Assembly: GCA_025331445.1 (NCBI GenBank)
Contig: JAIWNE010000043.1
Span: 179,152-243,151, forward strand
Reading direction: 5' to 3'
From: Blakeslea trispora
Taxonomy: Eukaryota; Mucoromycota; Mucoromycetes; Mucorales; Choanephoraceae
Length of the DNA: 64,000 bases
Position 1 is the first letter of the stretch. Each line of letters opens with the position of its first letter. The notes beneath the pieces are model-generated. The model did no database searches. It saw only the letters and a list, made by a program, of their open reading frames with translations, and was not told the DNA's origin. This document shows positions 38,540 through 51,022 of this stretch, one piece after another. Made by a program: the position numbers and the translations under genes.

Positions 38540-39028
38540 ATGCTTCGTTTTCTGTGTCTGTTTATTATTTTCAATCTCGTATTGCATGTTTCTGCCATGT
38601 CAGGCGCAAGCATCAATGCTGTTCTTAAATCCCATAACCGCTATCGTAGAAAGCACCATGCATCTCCCTTGCATTGGGATGATGAATTAGCCAGATTTGC
38701 TCAAAAATGGAGTAACCGATGCGAATTCGAGCATAGCCATGGAGACTATGGTGAAAACATTGCTGCTGGTTATGAGACTTGGTCAGATGCAATTGATGCC
38801 TGGTATGATGAAGTCAAGTATTACAATTACAAGCAAACTGGATTTGATGAAGAAACTGGTCATTTCACTCAACTTGTCTGGAAATCGACAGATAAAATTG
38901 GTTGTGGTGTTCGGTTCTGCAAAGACTTGTGGGGTGGCGTCAAGCTGTATACCTGCTCTTATAGCTCCTATGGCAATATTGTTGGAGGGAACAATTACTA
39001 TTTCAAGAAAAACGTATTGGCTCCTTGA
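38540..39028 (+). CDS. secreted CAP/SCP (PR-1-like) domain protein
   Basis: Single exon, 162 aa. A signal peptide (FLCLFIIFNLVLHVSA) is followed by a CAP domain: LKSHNRYRRKHHASPLHWDD, FAQKWSNRCEFEHSHGDYGENIA, GHFTQLVWKSTDKIGCG (CAP1), and YTCSYSSYGNIVG (CAP2). The paired His and Glu of the central cavity are present. Fungal CAP proteins (Pry family) bind sterols or fatty acids outside the cell. Four Cys fit the domain disulfides. The start is the ATG giving the shortest signal peptide; an earlier non-ATG extension has no support. Confidence 0.92.
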   Translation: MLRFLCLFIIFNLVLHVSAMSGASINAVLKSHNRYRRKHHASPLHWDDELARFAQKWSNRCEFEHSHGDYGENIAAGYETWSDAIDAWYDEVKYYNYKQTGFDEETGHFTQLVWKSTDKIGCGVRFCKDLWGGVKLYTCSYSSYGNIVGGNNYYFKKNVLAP

Positions 39029-40383
39029 TCTTGTTGGGTCTGTTTACAGCTTTTTTAAACTTTAAGCCGTAGAATTTGTAAATTTAATTAATTGACCTTG
39101 TATTTCCAAATAAAGTAATCTGTATCTAGCAACACGTTTCTTATTGTGTCATGTTTGTACACGTCTTTCTTTTTGTTATTGACAGGACATTTACATAAGC
39201 CAACCGAATCAATGGTATTTTGTACAAAGCAAAAGGAAAGAAAAAGAGCCGATTCTTTCTAGTTCATGTTCAATGGCAATCGTATGATTCCTCATGCTTA
39301 GTATAATACCACAGTTTCAATCCTCATTTTGTCGTTATGTACTTACAATTCACAAAATAAAAATTACTAAATACACTATACAGTTGATGTGCTCAACCTT
39401 TAAATATGGAAATAAGTGGGTCAGTATTAAAGACAGAAGTCAGAAAAATTGACTTATTTCTTATTGTGTAATAGTTAACCTTAAAATGGCATTTGATAAG
39501 ATAGCAGTAAGGAGGTAGAAGCGGGACTGCTCTATGGCGGATTCTTATTTGCGCTGGTGAACATCAACTCATGTTACTTTATTTTAAGCTAGGACTGAAT
39601 ATGCCAAACATCAATAAGAACATACTTTTATTTAGGTAGATTGAAACTGTCAAAGACATATCTATGAATGACCCTCAGCTTTCCTGAACCCGAAGACGTA
39701 GAAATTATCAACCCGAGAAAATAGAAATACTTTTAGGTGTAACCTGTTTCCTCAAAGGTGTTTATGCCATTTTTCGATTAGATCCTGGAAGCCCCCAAAC
39801 TAGAAAGCGAATAAACAAATAAATGGAAAGAAATTACAAAAGACACTAGGATCTGTGATGGAAGGACTTACATCTCAGAATGTCTAAAACACTTTATTGA
39901 TTTAAACAAATCTAACAACACAATAATCTTTGTATTTTCAATATTGAAAAAAAAAAAAGAAATAATGTGCAATTCCTCCCTTTCGGATGGCTTACCACAA
40001 GTCGCTTCATATATTGCTCCATTATTTCATTGGCCCAAGCCGTTTCTCTTTCTTTTTTATTGTCATTCATCAACACCCATGCTTTAATTATATTTGTCTA
40101 GCTTCGATTGTATTTGTTGGTTTGTCCAAAATTCAAGCTAATACGCTGTAGAGTCAATGTGAAGACTTCAACATGCTACTTTGTCATAACAAACAAAGGC
40201 CTATACTATTGTGCATACAAAACTACTGAATAATTCAACCTAGAGAGTATGATCAATGAAATTCAGAGGCCTTTTTGTATCATAATAACAATCAATATCC
40301 TTTTTAGGAAAGTTAAGTAAAACAAATGTTTATTGATTAGTTGTATAAAGGTATAAAGAGAATAACTTGTAGTTCAATATGAT
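39029..40383. other. intergenic between convergent CAP and syntaxin genes
   Basis: About 1.35 kb. An AATAAA at about 39110 could end the CAP transcript. No other feature was recognised. Confidence 0.55.
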
Positions 40384-41313
40384 TTAGTTGGATCTGCTCT
40401 TGGGAATTTCAATAGCCAAGACGATAGCAATAATGATAATGATGATCAAGAAAATAAAGAAACAAATCCACTTCTTGCGACGAGTAGCCTTTGCAGACAC
40501 CTTTGCCTTCTCAACATATTGTACACCTGCTTCTAATTGACCTGTTGTTTCAAAAGCACTTTGCTCAATGGTATCCAGCACCTTGGCTTGGGCTTCCAAC
40601 ATTTGTTGCATTTCCTCAAATAGGACAGAAAGCTCTTGAACACTTTGAGCTAGACGACGGATATCATTATGGCGTTCTTGAACAGCATCCAAGGTGTTTT
40701 GTGCACCTTGACGTCTATATTCACCACTGACTGACTGCATCAATTGTTGCGCAAAAACAGCAGTTCGACCTTGTTCTGCACCAGCAATAGCTTCTTGAAT
40801 CTCTTGAGGTGTTGCATTAGGATTAGCAATCTTAATCTGTCTTTCAAGCTGCTGACTTTCGGCTTTTTGGAAATCAATAGCCACTCGGCGATGGTTTTCA
40901 ATGGCCTCCATAAAAGAGCGAGTGACAGAGCTGAAGGTGTTTTTACGCATAGCCAAGTCAGTGTGTCGAGAAGTAGGTTCAATCTCTTTCAGCTTTTGCT
41001 TTACATGTGTCATGATATTTTGAGTTTCAGTAGTCAGGTCATCGACTTGTTGCTTGTTTCTTGATAGCTCACCAGCATCAGCTGTCTGAAGCATACTCTG
41101 TTGAAACGACTTGACGCGGTTCACATTGTAGTTAATCTGTTGAATGCTTTCCTTGATATGTGATATTTCATCAAGAAATCCTTGAACTGAAGAAATATCA
41201 CCCTTAGTAGACAAGAGGGGTCTCATCTCGTAGCCAGTGTTGTTGTTTTGAGCACCTCCGTCTTGTCTATTAAGTGTCTCTTTTTGAAGTTCAGCAAGTC
41301 GATTTACGCTCAT
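40384..41313 (-). CDS. plasma-membrane syntaxin (Sso1/2-type Qa-SNARE)
   Basis: Single exon, 309 aa. A three-helix Habc region lies at about residues 40-160, a SNARE motif at about 200-262 (RHNDIRRLAQSVQELSVLFE through MLEAQAKVLDTIEQ, with the central layer Gln), and a C-terminal TM anchor (WICFFIFLIIIIIIAIVLAI) follows a KATRRKK basic stretch. The arrangement matches Sso1/syntaxin-1, the Qa-SNARE for exocytosis at growing hyphal tips with Sec9 and Snc. A long GA microsatellite just upstream (41339-41366) lies in its 5' region. Confidence 0.92.
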   Translation of the reverse strand: MSVNRLAELQKETLNRQDGGAQNNNTGYEMRPLLSTKGDISSVQGFLDEISHIKESIQQINYNVNRVKSFQQSMLQTADAGELSRNKQQVDDLTTETQNIMTHVKQKLKEIEPTSRHTDLAMRKNTFSSVTRSFMEAIENHRRVAIDFQKAESQQLERQIKIANPNATPQEIQEAIAGAEQGRTAVFAQQLMQSVSGEYRRQGAQNTLDAVQERHNDIRRLAQSVQELSVLFEEMQQMLEAQAKVLDTIEQSAFETTGQLEAGVQYVEKAKVSAKATRRKKWICFFIFLIIIIIIAIVLAIEIPKSRSN

Positions 41314-41332
41314 TGTGAAGTAAAGAAGACAG

Positions 41333-41338
<6 letters not shown>

Positions 41339-41366
<28 letters not shown>
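41339..41366. repeat. GA dinucleotide microsatellite
   Basis: A perfect (GA)n run followed by poly-A, 26-53 bases upstream of the syntaxin start. On the minus strand this is a CT-rich element in the 5' leader or core promoter. Confidence 0.9.
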
Positions 41367-41370
<4 letters not shown>

Positions 41371-41515
41371 AAAAAAAGGTAGAAAAGAGAGGAGAAAAAA
41401 GAAGGGGGGGAGGGGAAAGAAAAAAAAAATATTTTTAAAGTGTGTAAAACAACAATTTAAAGGGAGACACTTTATTGGGAAAGTAACAAAAGGGGGCTGA
41501 GCCTATTGGAGTTCT

Positions 41516-41656
41516 TCATGTCTCTTGTCTTGTGGCTTCTGCTTGTAATTTTTGCGCTGCCAAGAGTGCCTTGGAAAACAAACACTTGAAGCCTCCTGCT
41601 GTTACGAACGGTAAGGGCAGTGAGGAAGGAACAACTGCGATAACAAAATGTTCCAT
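41516..41656 (-). CDS. possible small protein (46 aa)
   Basis: An ATG at 41656 opens a 46-aa frame (starting MEHFVIAVVPSSLPLPFVTA, ending AAQKLQAEATRQET). Upstream a plausible small intron (41700-41672, GTAATT...TTTTAG) connects it in frame to LDQREEATVKEEHKRFNLS. An AATAAA on the same strand (41479-41474) lies 38 bases past the stop. It resembles a real short gene with an upstream exon. No family is recognised, and the first exon and true start are not determined. Confidence 0.35.
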   Translation of the reverse strand: MEHFVIAVVPSSLPLPFVTAGGFKCLFSKALLAAQKLQAEATRQET

Positions 41657-41759
41657 CTTGGACACCGAATAATCTAAAAATATACAAATAATCGTTAATT
41701 ACAGGATAGATTGAATCTTTTGTGCTCCTCTTTAACTGTTGCTTCTTCTCTTTGGTCAA

Positions 41760-44700
41760 GCTAATGGATGTAAAAAAAAAATAAAAAAAAAAAGAGAGAT
41801 TATGCTAACTTTTGATTTGACAAACAAAGGGAACCATAACAGATCTTGACTGATTTCTTTCTCTTACCTTGTGGATTTCTATTTGTTGATTTTACAAACA
41901 CTAATTTAACTTTGTGCAATCTCTTATAAAGTCTTGGATTGTAAAAGCAGACAGTGGCAAGTAAGCTACACCTCATCGCAAGCCTATTGAAATCAGCTAA
42001 TTGAATATTCTATGATGCTTTGTGGTCAAACAAGGCTTATTTGTTCAAGGAAATATTTGAACCAATTAGAAAAGCATAAACATCAGAAAAAACTAAAAAT
42101 AGATTTCTCTAAAGAACAATAGCATGACAAGATAAATAGCCAAAACATTGTCAATAGATATTTAGCAATATGCCAAGAAATTTATATACAGTTACCTTAC
42201 AGCTATATCTGGAAAGCAATGCTCAAAATAAATGTGTAGGCCAAGTACAGAAGGGAATAAGGTTATGGGTCGGAGCTCATAGTTTCTTTGGCACAATAAG
42301 CTCTTGAGGTTTCTGGATACAAGGTAATCCATAGTTAGGAGAGTCTTTTTCCCTGTATAGCAGCCTCCTTATTGTTCATTCTTAAATTTGGCTGAGTCTT
42401 TCCGAAAACAAGGACTATAGCTTCATAACTACAGCATTAATCAAAAGTATTGATTTTCGTCGCTGGAAAAGGAAGCCGGGATACTAGACGCTACCTGCAG
42501 GACAAAACAGAGCAACACTGAGTATATAATACTACATAGTCTTCAAGGAGGATAGCAGTATGTTTTCTTTGTCTTTTTTTTTTTTTGTTGCTAACATGTA
42601 CTGCTGTAATATGAGTAACTATAGCAACAAGAAAGAACATAACCATATGTAACAATCAAATCTAAAGTGTCCAGATACACTTCTATTGGCTTCAATCTTT
42701 CAAACTACCTAAACATCTTGCTGTTTTTGCCTCAAGAAAAAAAAAATATGCAGTAAGGAACTTGGGGTTCACAACACTTTCGCTTTTCAAGCAAGAAGGC
42801 TGCTCAAATCAATTAAATAAACCATAAAGGGTTGTTTGACAAGAATATCGTATCATTCTTCTTGTATTAATCCTTATTTATAACTTGATAATTGATATAA
42901 GCAACGGCTGTTGCATCTGGTTTGCTAGAATTGCATTATTTTGTTATACAGGCAATAGAGTACTGATAACGCTCCAATCTCCATTCACTGGTTTATTTCA
43001 GACAAATGAATGACTTAAATAAGACACGCTCTAAGCTTGTGTCATTCTCCTTGTCAAGTAGCAAAAAAAAATCTAACAAAGGCAAGTTAGCTGAGCAATC
43101 CCTTCGACTTTGTGTAGTATAAGTCAAACAAGTCAAAAGGCTGTAGTGATTATAGAGTAACTAATAGAATTTGATCAGTATGAAGAAATGAGCTCAAGGA
43201 TTGTCCAAGCATTCTTTACATAGCACTATGGTAGAAGGTAGCTTGACTGCAAAAGTCTATCTATAGAGTCAGATAGATGCTGGCCTTGTCGCATTTTTGA
43301 AATGCGTAGTTTGGCGTTTACCGTTATAGCTCTGAGCTTTATAGAGCTTCTCCTTTTTATTGAATCTACTGCGAAAACACAAAGTCTCATGCTTATATAA
43401 TATCTCAGTTAAATATAAACTTTCGTATTTGATTGTGTGCTTTCAAACCTCAACAATAAACCCACTGTTAACAAAGAGGCCTTCAATGTCATTATTTTTT
43501 TTTTTTATCTCAAGGCATTTGTTAGGGCCATCTTCAGCATTCATGTTCTTCTTTTTTGAGCTGTCAATTAGATGGACCATCAAACTCGACAAGCCTGCTT
43601 TCAGCAATATAACATTCTGGATATCACGCCTTAAGATGTCTATCACATTTCTTGATAACTCGCTACAAATGTTTAGTGAGGTCCAAGTTAGTTCTTTAAG
43701 CAGGTTGCAAGTCAAACTTTTGGTTACATTTCAGCTGCATGCCAAAATACTAGCATAGTATGTCACTATATCTTCTTGAAAATAAGATGACTGTTGCTAT
43801 TGTTTCATTACTTACTGAATCAATAACAGTAAGACTTTGATGCATTTTGCTTGACCCACAAAACTGCCTTTAGTAAACTATAGCATCACACAATATTATC
43901 GAATTCATGTTTCGCCTATTCCCTCGACTATAGCATCTATATTGTACATTTTTCTACCTTCCACCTTCTTTGACACTAGACTCCCTTTACTGTTTGATGC
44001 AAGTAACTGTTTGACAGCATGTTTCGAATCATATGTCTGCCCTTTTGTTTTCTGTTGATGTAGCCTGTTTTTCTTGATAAAACGTCTAGGCTGTTATTTG
44101 ACTGGGTTTAACTAGTTAGCTTGGTTAAGAACTGCTGAAAATAAACATTGAGGCTATGTTCTTTGTATCACAAAGCGTCCTAATGCTCTGTGTGGTTTTG
44201 CTCTTCAATCAACTACAGTGCCTTCATTTCTTGTAGAGCAATCATAGGTAACAAGAGTATGTTCAGATGAATTTCTACTTGAGATAATAGATCAAGTTTG
44301 TCAGTACCAATTATATAAATTCCTTGGATGTCTAGACCATCTTGCTATTCAATATACAAGCTTTTTTTTTTTTGTGTATTTCATTGCACCTTGAAAAAAC
44401 GGTTTCAGGTAATAAAAAAAAAGCACTCCTTGCTTCGATAACCTGTTTTTTTTTTGCTAAAAGGAAGAAAAATTGATCCAACAATAAAGTATACATAGCT
44501 AACCAATAAGAGCTGTCCTTTTGCACTCTCTCAGCCTGTTTATGTAGCACTTGACAAACAGGAACCCACGCTAAGCACAAGTCAAAACTTGCCTTTAGTT
44601 ACGCAGATCATCCAATTATTTTCTTAAAATACATAGATTCTTTTTATTTTTATCTGGGCTTAGTTAAAAGGTTGTGAAAGAACCGAAAAAAAGAAGTCCT

Positions 44701-45103
44701 TACACAAAAGCCGCTCTTTTAAAAGGTTAGGCTATTTACAATAAAGAGTTTCTTTTTCCAAGATTTAAACAATAGCATACAGTAAATAAAAAGAAATAGA
44801 AAAAGGTAAGGGAGAAAATAGGTGGTGTAAATCTCTTCTTCTTTTTTTTTGCCTGAAAGTAACAAAAAAGAAAGAAAAAAAAAATGAGTTGCCGTATATG
44901 TAAAAAGGAAAAACGCTTAAGAGGAATATAAGAGAAAAAGGGGGAGGAAAAATGCTTGTCTATAAAGTGAGGAAAAGAACATGGGATCAAGAAAAATAAA
45001 GGGGGTTTAAGTGGGTATGTGTTCTGAATATAGTGAAATGCCTTGAAAATGGAATAAATATGTATGATGAAAGCTTGTGGGGTTTTTTTGAAAGTATTTT
45101 CTT
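41760..45103. other. gene-poor region
   Basis: About 3.3 kb with many A/T tracts and short frames (such as 43360-43758), none with motifs or coding bias. No RNA gene was recognised. Confidence 0.5.
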
Positions 45104-46258
45104 CTACATATTTCCAATAGAATACATGTTTTCGAGAGCTTGCTTTTGCAAGACACTTTGCTGGAAACTAAACGTCATGGTTAGAATGATTTTTTTTTTC
45201 AAGTAGCACATTTTACATTACCTGCGGAGTTGCTCGTTTTCCTGTACAAGGCGTTCAAGCTCCGCCAAGATTGTCATTTGAGTTGATTTCAAATGTTGAA
45301 TATGCTGGACAGCTAAAATACAAGACCCAATTGATACCATGTTTTTTTATGTATATGACAATCACTTACTTCTATGCAACAATGTGACCTTGCTCATCTT
45401 CTTGTTCAAACAGGCAGGTAGTTCAGTACGCAAATCTTCAAATCCATCTTTGATTTGAGCACGTCGTTTCTGCTCCGATTGAATATGGATCTGGCGTCTT
45501 AATTCAGATACGCTGGTAGCAGATGCATCTTGTTGTCTATGAAAAATAATCTGTTAGATAAAGACAGAGTCAAAGATAAACTATCTACTCACTCGACTTT
45601 TTGTTTGCGAGTAGGGCGTTGGTGCTGCTGTTGATCCTCGTCTTCAGAGGAAGAAGCGGAGGAGGCGGAAGAAGAATAATGCTTTTGAATCTTGTCGTCA
45701 TCTGTTCTAGTGCGCTTCTTGCTGTTACCACGTTGAGAGTTGGATTGCTCGAATGTTTCCTTTGAGTATTGAAGGAACTCAGGGTAGAAAGATTCAGGCA
45801 ATGCTGAGGCCTTTGCGATAGTCTCATTCAAGTAAGCAGCAGCAGCAGCGGAGCTTGCAGTGCTACCAGTGGAACGAATGGTGGAGCTGGAGGAGGATTG
45901 AACTAAAGGAGGAGGCACTTGGTGATAGATGGGTGCAGCAGTAGAAAATCCAGACATTAAAGAATCCGGGCTACCAGGGCCATGTTGATTCATCTGAAAT
46001 GTAGAAGGGCTGGTTACGAAAGGTTCATTGCCATACATGACAGAGGTGGGTGAAGCAGAAGGTGAACTGGTGTAGAAAGGTGAGACTGTAAAGTGATAAA
46101 ACTATAAGTAACACATCACTTTTTTTTTTTTTTATGAATAAATTACCAGGATACATCAAATTGGATTGCTGTTCGAATTCAGTTTTAGACATGTATTGCT
46201 GTTGTTGAGGAACAGAGCATTCATATGGGTATTCAGGAGACCAGTTAAGCTTGCTCAT
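45104..46258 (-). CDS. bHLH (leucine-zipper-like) transcription factor
   Basis: Five exons (46258-46147, 46085-45593, 45536-45370, 45312-45222, 45167-45104) join in frame to 308 aa. The N-terminal two thirds are Ser/Gln/Pro-rich with acidic and basic patches (KKRTRTDDD, SSEDEDQQQ). A bHLH domain lies at about residues 211-270: basic region RRQIHIQSEQKRRAQIKDGF with the H-x3-E-x3-R signature for E-boxes, loop LPACLNKKMSKVTLLHRT and helix 2 VQHIQHLK. Helix 2 runs into a short heptad region (ILAELERLVQENEQL). The domain resembles MLX/Max-type factors that bind CACGTG as dimers. The partner and targets are unknown. Confidence 0.87.
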
Positions 46259-47850
46259 TTTTCTAGATTGTTGCTATTGTTTGAAATGAAGGAATAGACA
46301 AATAAGGATTGGTATGGGGGTGAAGGGAGAGATAAGTGAGTGTAAAAGGGGGGTATGGAGAAGAATAAAAATTGACTTTTTATTACTGCTGCTAAAGTTT
46401 GTAAGAAAGAAAAAAAAAAGAAAGTAAGAAAGAAAAGAAAAGAAAAGAAAAAGACTAACAAATTACTTTTAAAGGAGCCAAAAATAAAGTGTTGAGATGG
46501 TTGCCCTTTTAAAGTGCTACGATAGAGCTGTTTTTTTTTTTTTTTTGCTTCATGTCAAAAATGATCCAAAATTCAATCTGGACCAATGAATTGCGAAGCA
46601 TATCGCTGTCCCAATATTTTCTCATGCACTGATAATGTGTTGTCCTACTTATCTGTACGAGGTCTTTGCTTTAATTGGGAGGTTATAAAGATGAATTGCA
46701 AAATCCGACCGGAACCAATTCCATTTTATAGATAGATGGAAGGGAGGCGAGGCAAACTGTTCTTGAAGTTGTTTATTCAATCATGGTTTTTTTTTGTCTT
46801 TTAGCTCCATATTTCGGTAGTTGCGCTTCTATGATAGAGTCTTGGCTACGCATTTGTTGCCACTCGTATGATAAATGTAGCTCAATGATATACCTGTTTG
46901 ATGTTGATGCTTCTTGTGCTATAATTCTTTTTTTTTTCTGTATAAAAGTAATGGAGCAAAGGTTACAAAGATTAAAGTGAGTGTAGCAAAAAAAAAAAAA
47001 ATTAAAATCCAATGGTTTGAGATACCGACGATCAGAGTCCGTTCACCTTTACAATGCTAAATAGGATGCATCATTGGCGCAACCATGATTTCATGCTAGC
47101 CTTTATATTCTATGCTGACATGAAAATGCAGCAAGAAAGGCACAAGTTATTTATTTAGAATGTGTAGCCATTTTTTTCGCCTTGCCAGCTTTCTATTATC
47201 CTTGTATGACTTGTACTCAAAAACGTACGACAGCACTACAAACTTTAATTCCAAACTTTATTTTATTTGGCTTTTTTTTTTTTTTTGCAATTTCGAGAAG
47301 AGTCTGTGTTTCGAGAGTCTTGAAAGAAAGTAGGCCTTTGTTTAAAACTTAAGGGAGAGTGCTTTATATACTTGCATGAGTAGCCATGGGATGAACAAGA
47401 TTGCATAAACTAGATGATTATTTTAAGCCTGTGCTTGTTTCTCCAACCTGCATCAGGTTGATAAAATCACTAAAAGGCACTTGAAATTTAAAGCGTTTAT
47501 TTTTGTCAGTCCGAGCATTTACTCTAATTCAAAAATGTGTTACATTGGAAATTCATGGACACAAAACTCAAGAAGTTGAAAAAGAAATGAACAGAATTAC
47601 GCACAACATGTATTTAATAAAGTGATATATTGGAATTAAAAACGATGTCTGGATAGCCTCCTCCACATATTGGATCATCGGATTGATCCAAGCCAGCCTC
47701 TTTTATGCTTTCTCTCTTCTTGTTGTCCTTTCATCTTGAGATCATCCTCTCTTCCTTGAATTTGAGCGCCTTGGTTCATTTATCACTTTTGCTTTCTGTT
47801 TTATTCACTTCATGACAGGTCGATCCAACTAAGGCCTTACACACACTCTC

Positions 47851-47934
47851 TTTCCGTTGTCGTAGATCAAGTTGGGTTACAAATTTTGATTCCACAACAG
47901 TCGGAGTTGGCTATAAAAAGTGGCCCGAGACAAG
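47851..47934 (+). repeat. 84-bp TATA-bearing module, copy 1
   Basis: Identical over all 84 bases to 50939-51022, in direct orientation. It contains CTATAAAAAG at 47911-47920 followed by TGGCCCGAGACAAG. Weaker similarity goes on to about 47970 (CAGAAAGAAAA...GAAGGCAACACA). Downstream at 48038 a good donor (GTATGT) and, 49 bases on, an acceptor (TTTTAG) suggest a spliced transcript, but no clear coding frame is present. Confidence 0.9.
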
Positions 47935-50900
47935 CAGAAAGAAAAAAAAAAAGAGAGAGAAGGCAACACAAGCTACTTACGGAGACAAAAGTAATATTTG
48001 TAAAAGTAAATCATCTCGCAATTGAATTGTCTTAAAGGTATGTGCACTGGTACTTGTTGTGGCACATACAATAATGTAAATTTTAGGTTAGCGCTTTTTG
48101 TGGGTAAATAAAAGTCATTGAGCACTAGAGATGACATCCTGTTAGTTCACACAATTGAAAAGACCAGATATCCAAATCAGCAAATTTCTCGAAAAAAACT
48201 CAGCTCTTTTATCCAGTCATGCAAGTAGACAAAGAGAAGATTGGGCGCTATAGGATTTTTAAAGATAATCACTATCAAAGTTGTCATTGAAACTCCTTAT
48301 TTTTGTATCAACAACCATTGAAAGTTGTCCTGAGCTATTGACCAAATCACCATAAAGTTGAGACCTTTAAAGAGTGTTCTATCCAAAATAAAACAAAGGC
48401 TGTATCAAGACAAAAGTAGCAGCGCAGCTAAAAAAAAAAAAACGAAAAAAATAAAACAAGTGTGAAATAATATGAGATGAACATTCAAGCAGGTTCAAAT
48501 TTAAAAGAGAAAAGGCAGTTCAATATATGCGATTAAATGGTCCGTGTCTGAGAATTCAGTCTAGCCAGATAGTTGCTTGGTAGAGCATCAACATACAGGT
48601 CAAAATCAATTGTTGCTATGAAAGACTTTAGAAAAAAAAAAGCTGTTTCTTTTTTTAGTTTTCTCATTACCTGATTTTGAAATACAATAACCACTAATTT
48701 GCAAACCAATTGCCTTAACAAAAAAGGGTGCCGAACATGTAATGGACTATCTATACATAACTTGCCAGAGCCTGACTAAATAATACGGTTATATTTGTTC
48801 CTATCTCTTGTTCAGTAACAAACAACATTTTTGTTTTGTGATAATTGAATCTGTAGGATAATGCCCGTCATTATTATCTGTTATGTATCGAAGCAAGGTG
48901 TCCTAGTAATCTCTTTGAAGAAGTTATTATATAGACTGTATTTGTACTAGATACGTTTTTGAAAACAGGTTTAATCTACTACATCTCCTACCATCTAAAG
49001 CTATCCTCCTTTTTGTTTAGCTGCTTTGGAATCAAAGCAGGTGCCATCTTCATAATAGCCCAAGTTGCAGTTGTTCTGCTCCATTCATTCCTGTATAAAC
49101 CTGATGTTCAGTTTATCCAAGCATATGTCTTTTTTCTATCACTTATTTGTTATAAGCCTGTTTTTATAATTCTCGTTAGCGTACCATTGGATTTAGAACT
49201 ACATAAGTATCGTGTTTCTTTAGAAAGCTTCGCCCAAAGGCTTTTACACATAAATTTCATACGTGTGGTTTTCTAGGCTTCATATGAAAGGCACCATATG
49301 AACGGCGTTTTGAACTTTTCAGATAGGAAAGCCAAAGGTGGCACTTAGATTTCAAAAACAAATACAAGCTCTAACTATATACAATACTTTTGATGAATAC
49401 GTTTCATTCACAAGGACACCAGAATTGCAATCTTTGTGTACATGTTATACAATTTTCTCGAAAATGATTGAAATAGGTCTGAATTATTAAAAATCTGATT
49501 AGAGTAACCATCAAACACATTTTGAAGCAATAACCGAAAAAGAAAGGCTTAAAAGCGTTAGCCAACTGCAAGCAAACTTTAGAGGTTGAAAGACATTCCC
49601 AAATACATGTGTCTATTTCACTGACCCTTTCGTAAACATTTGTCAATTGTTTTAACAATTTACATGTATTGACTAGATCGTATGATAATTTGAGGGAGCA
49701 CCATCAATGGAAGTTATACCTTAATCGACCTTAAGGATTTGCATAATATTAACATTTAACCATTGAAACAAAAAAAAAAGTAAAAAACTTTGCATCTGAG
49801 TGGATAGCTTGCAGTAACAGTATCATATGCAAAAAGTAGCATTGAGCTAAAGCTAGTAGTTTCCAACACACGGTTCAAGTACATTACCGCAAAAAGAGGA
49901 TTCTTACTTAAATATGCACAAAAAAACTGTACTTTAGAAAGCCAGACTTATAGCTAAGTTCGCTTTGTACATCTTGAACTTTGAGCTTGCTTGAAATTAA
50001 GAATGCCTGCAAGTCAATCTTAATAATAAGTGCCAGATGTATGTATTCTAAATATGTAGACACTATAGAACTTGTGGCGCTTGGATAGCAATGGCTCAAG
50101 GTAATATGCCTTACATACAGAAAATGCAATATAGAATATAGCTATGCATGCATAGACTAAAACGGCAAACAACCGGCAAAATACATCACATGGAAGCATA
50201 CGGTTTTGTATCATTGTATTCGAAGGCAAAACCTTAAATATCAATAAAAGTTGAAAGCAAAAAGAAAGAAGTTTCTGACACAAACACCATTTTGGTTTGC
50301 AAGGAATGGCCATAGAGTCTAAATCAAAACCAATGTAGTATCAGCATTTACTCACCATCGAAACGCAACAATTTCTTGCTATGGCTATGGTGATAACATA
50401 AGATCACCCAAAGTCTACACGTAAGTTTAAAGCATGTATTAGATCAATCAAATTCTGTCTGGGCTGATTAAGCACAAAGACTGTATTAGTCACAATAAAT
50501 CGCTGTGTTAGTGCTAAATCTCGGCAATTTTTGCTTCATTCTTTAGTCAGTTTAGAAAGAGTATTTGAGTCGATCAGGGCGTATTTATAGATACGTAGAA
50601 GCTATAGGACTTGTGGAATTGAAATTTGAAAAATGAAGATAGAGATGGAAAGTCAAATAAATATTGTGTTTGTTATGTAGCAAGCACAATGTTATAACAA
50701 CAAAGCATACATGATTTTTATTCACTTACCTTCAGAATTTAAATACCCAAAAGAGTCTGTATTGAAGGAGTAAAAGGATTTTTGGATTAACATTTACCAT
50801 ATCCTGCCAAGTCGTACCGAATGCTTAGCATAATATCTATTCTGTCTTTCCTCAAACCCATGATGGTACCTTATCTATGAAAGATCTGTTCAATTTCCAC

Positions 50901-50938
50901 AACAGATAAGGTTAGCCAAGGTTTTAGCACTCTCTTTT

Positions 50939-51022
50939 TTTCCGTTGTCGTAGATCAAGTTGGGTTACAAATTTTGATTCCACAACAGTCGGAGTTGGCT
51001 ATAAAAAGTGGCCCGAGACAAG
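50939..51022 (+). repeat. 84-bp TATA-bearing module, copy 2
   Basis: Exact copy of 47851-47934, 3.09 kb downstream. After the identical core, an 8-base insertion (GTACGAAG) precedes the shared CAGAAAGAAAA...GAAGGCAACACA segment. No clear gene starts downstream; the next gene (J-domain protein) is on the opposite strand and ends at 51215. Confidence 0.9.

Noticed and set aside
47675..47779. Minus-strand 34-codon frame MNQGAQIQGREDDLKMKGQQ...
   Set aside because: Looks coding in composition but too short and without known relatives; no clear splice extension, so not listed as a gene.
47851..51022. Reading the two 84-bp copies as LTRs of a retrotransposon
   Set aside because: The 2.9-kb interval encodes no reverse transcriptase, integrase or gag-like frame, and there is no TG...CA terminus or primer-binding site that I can see.
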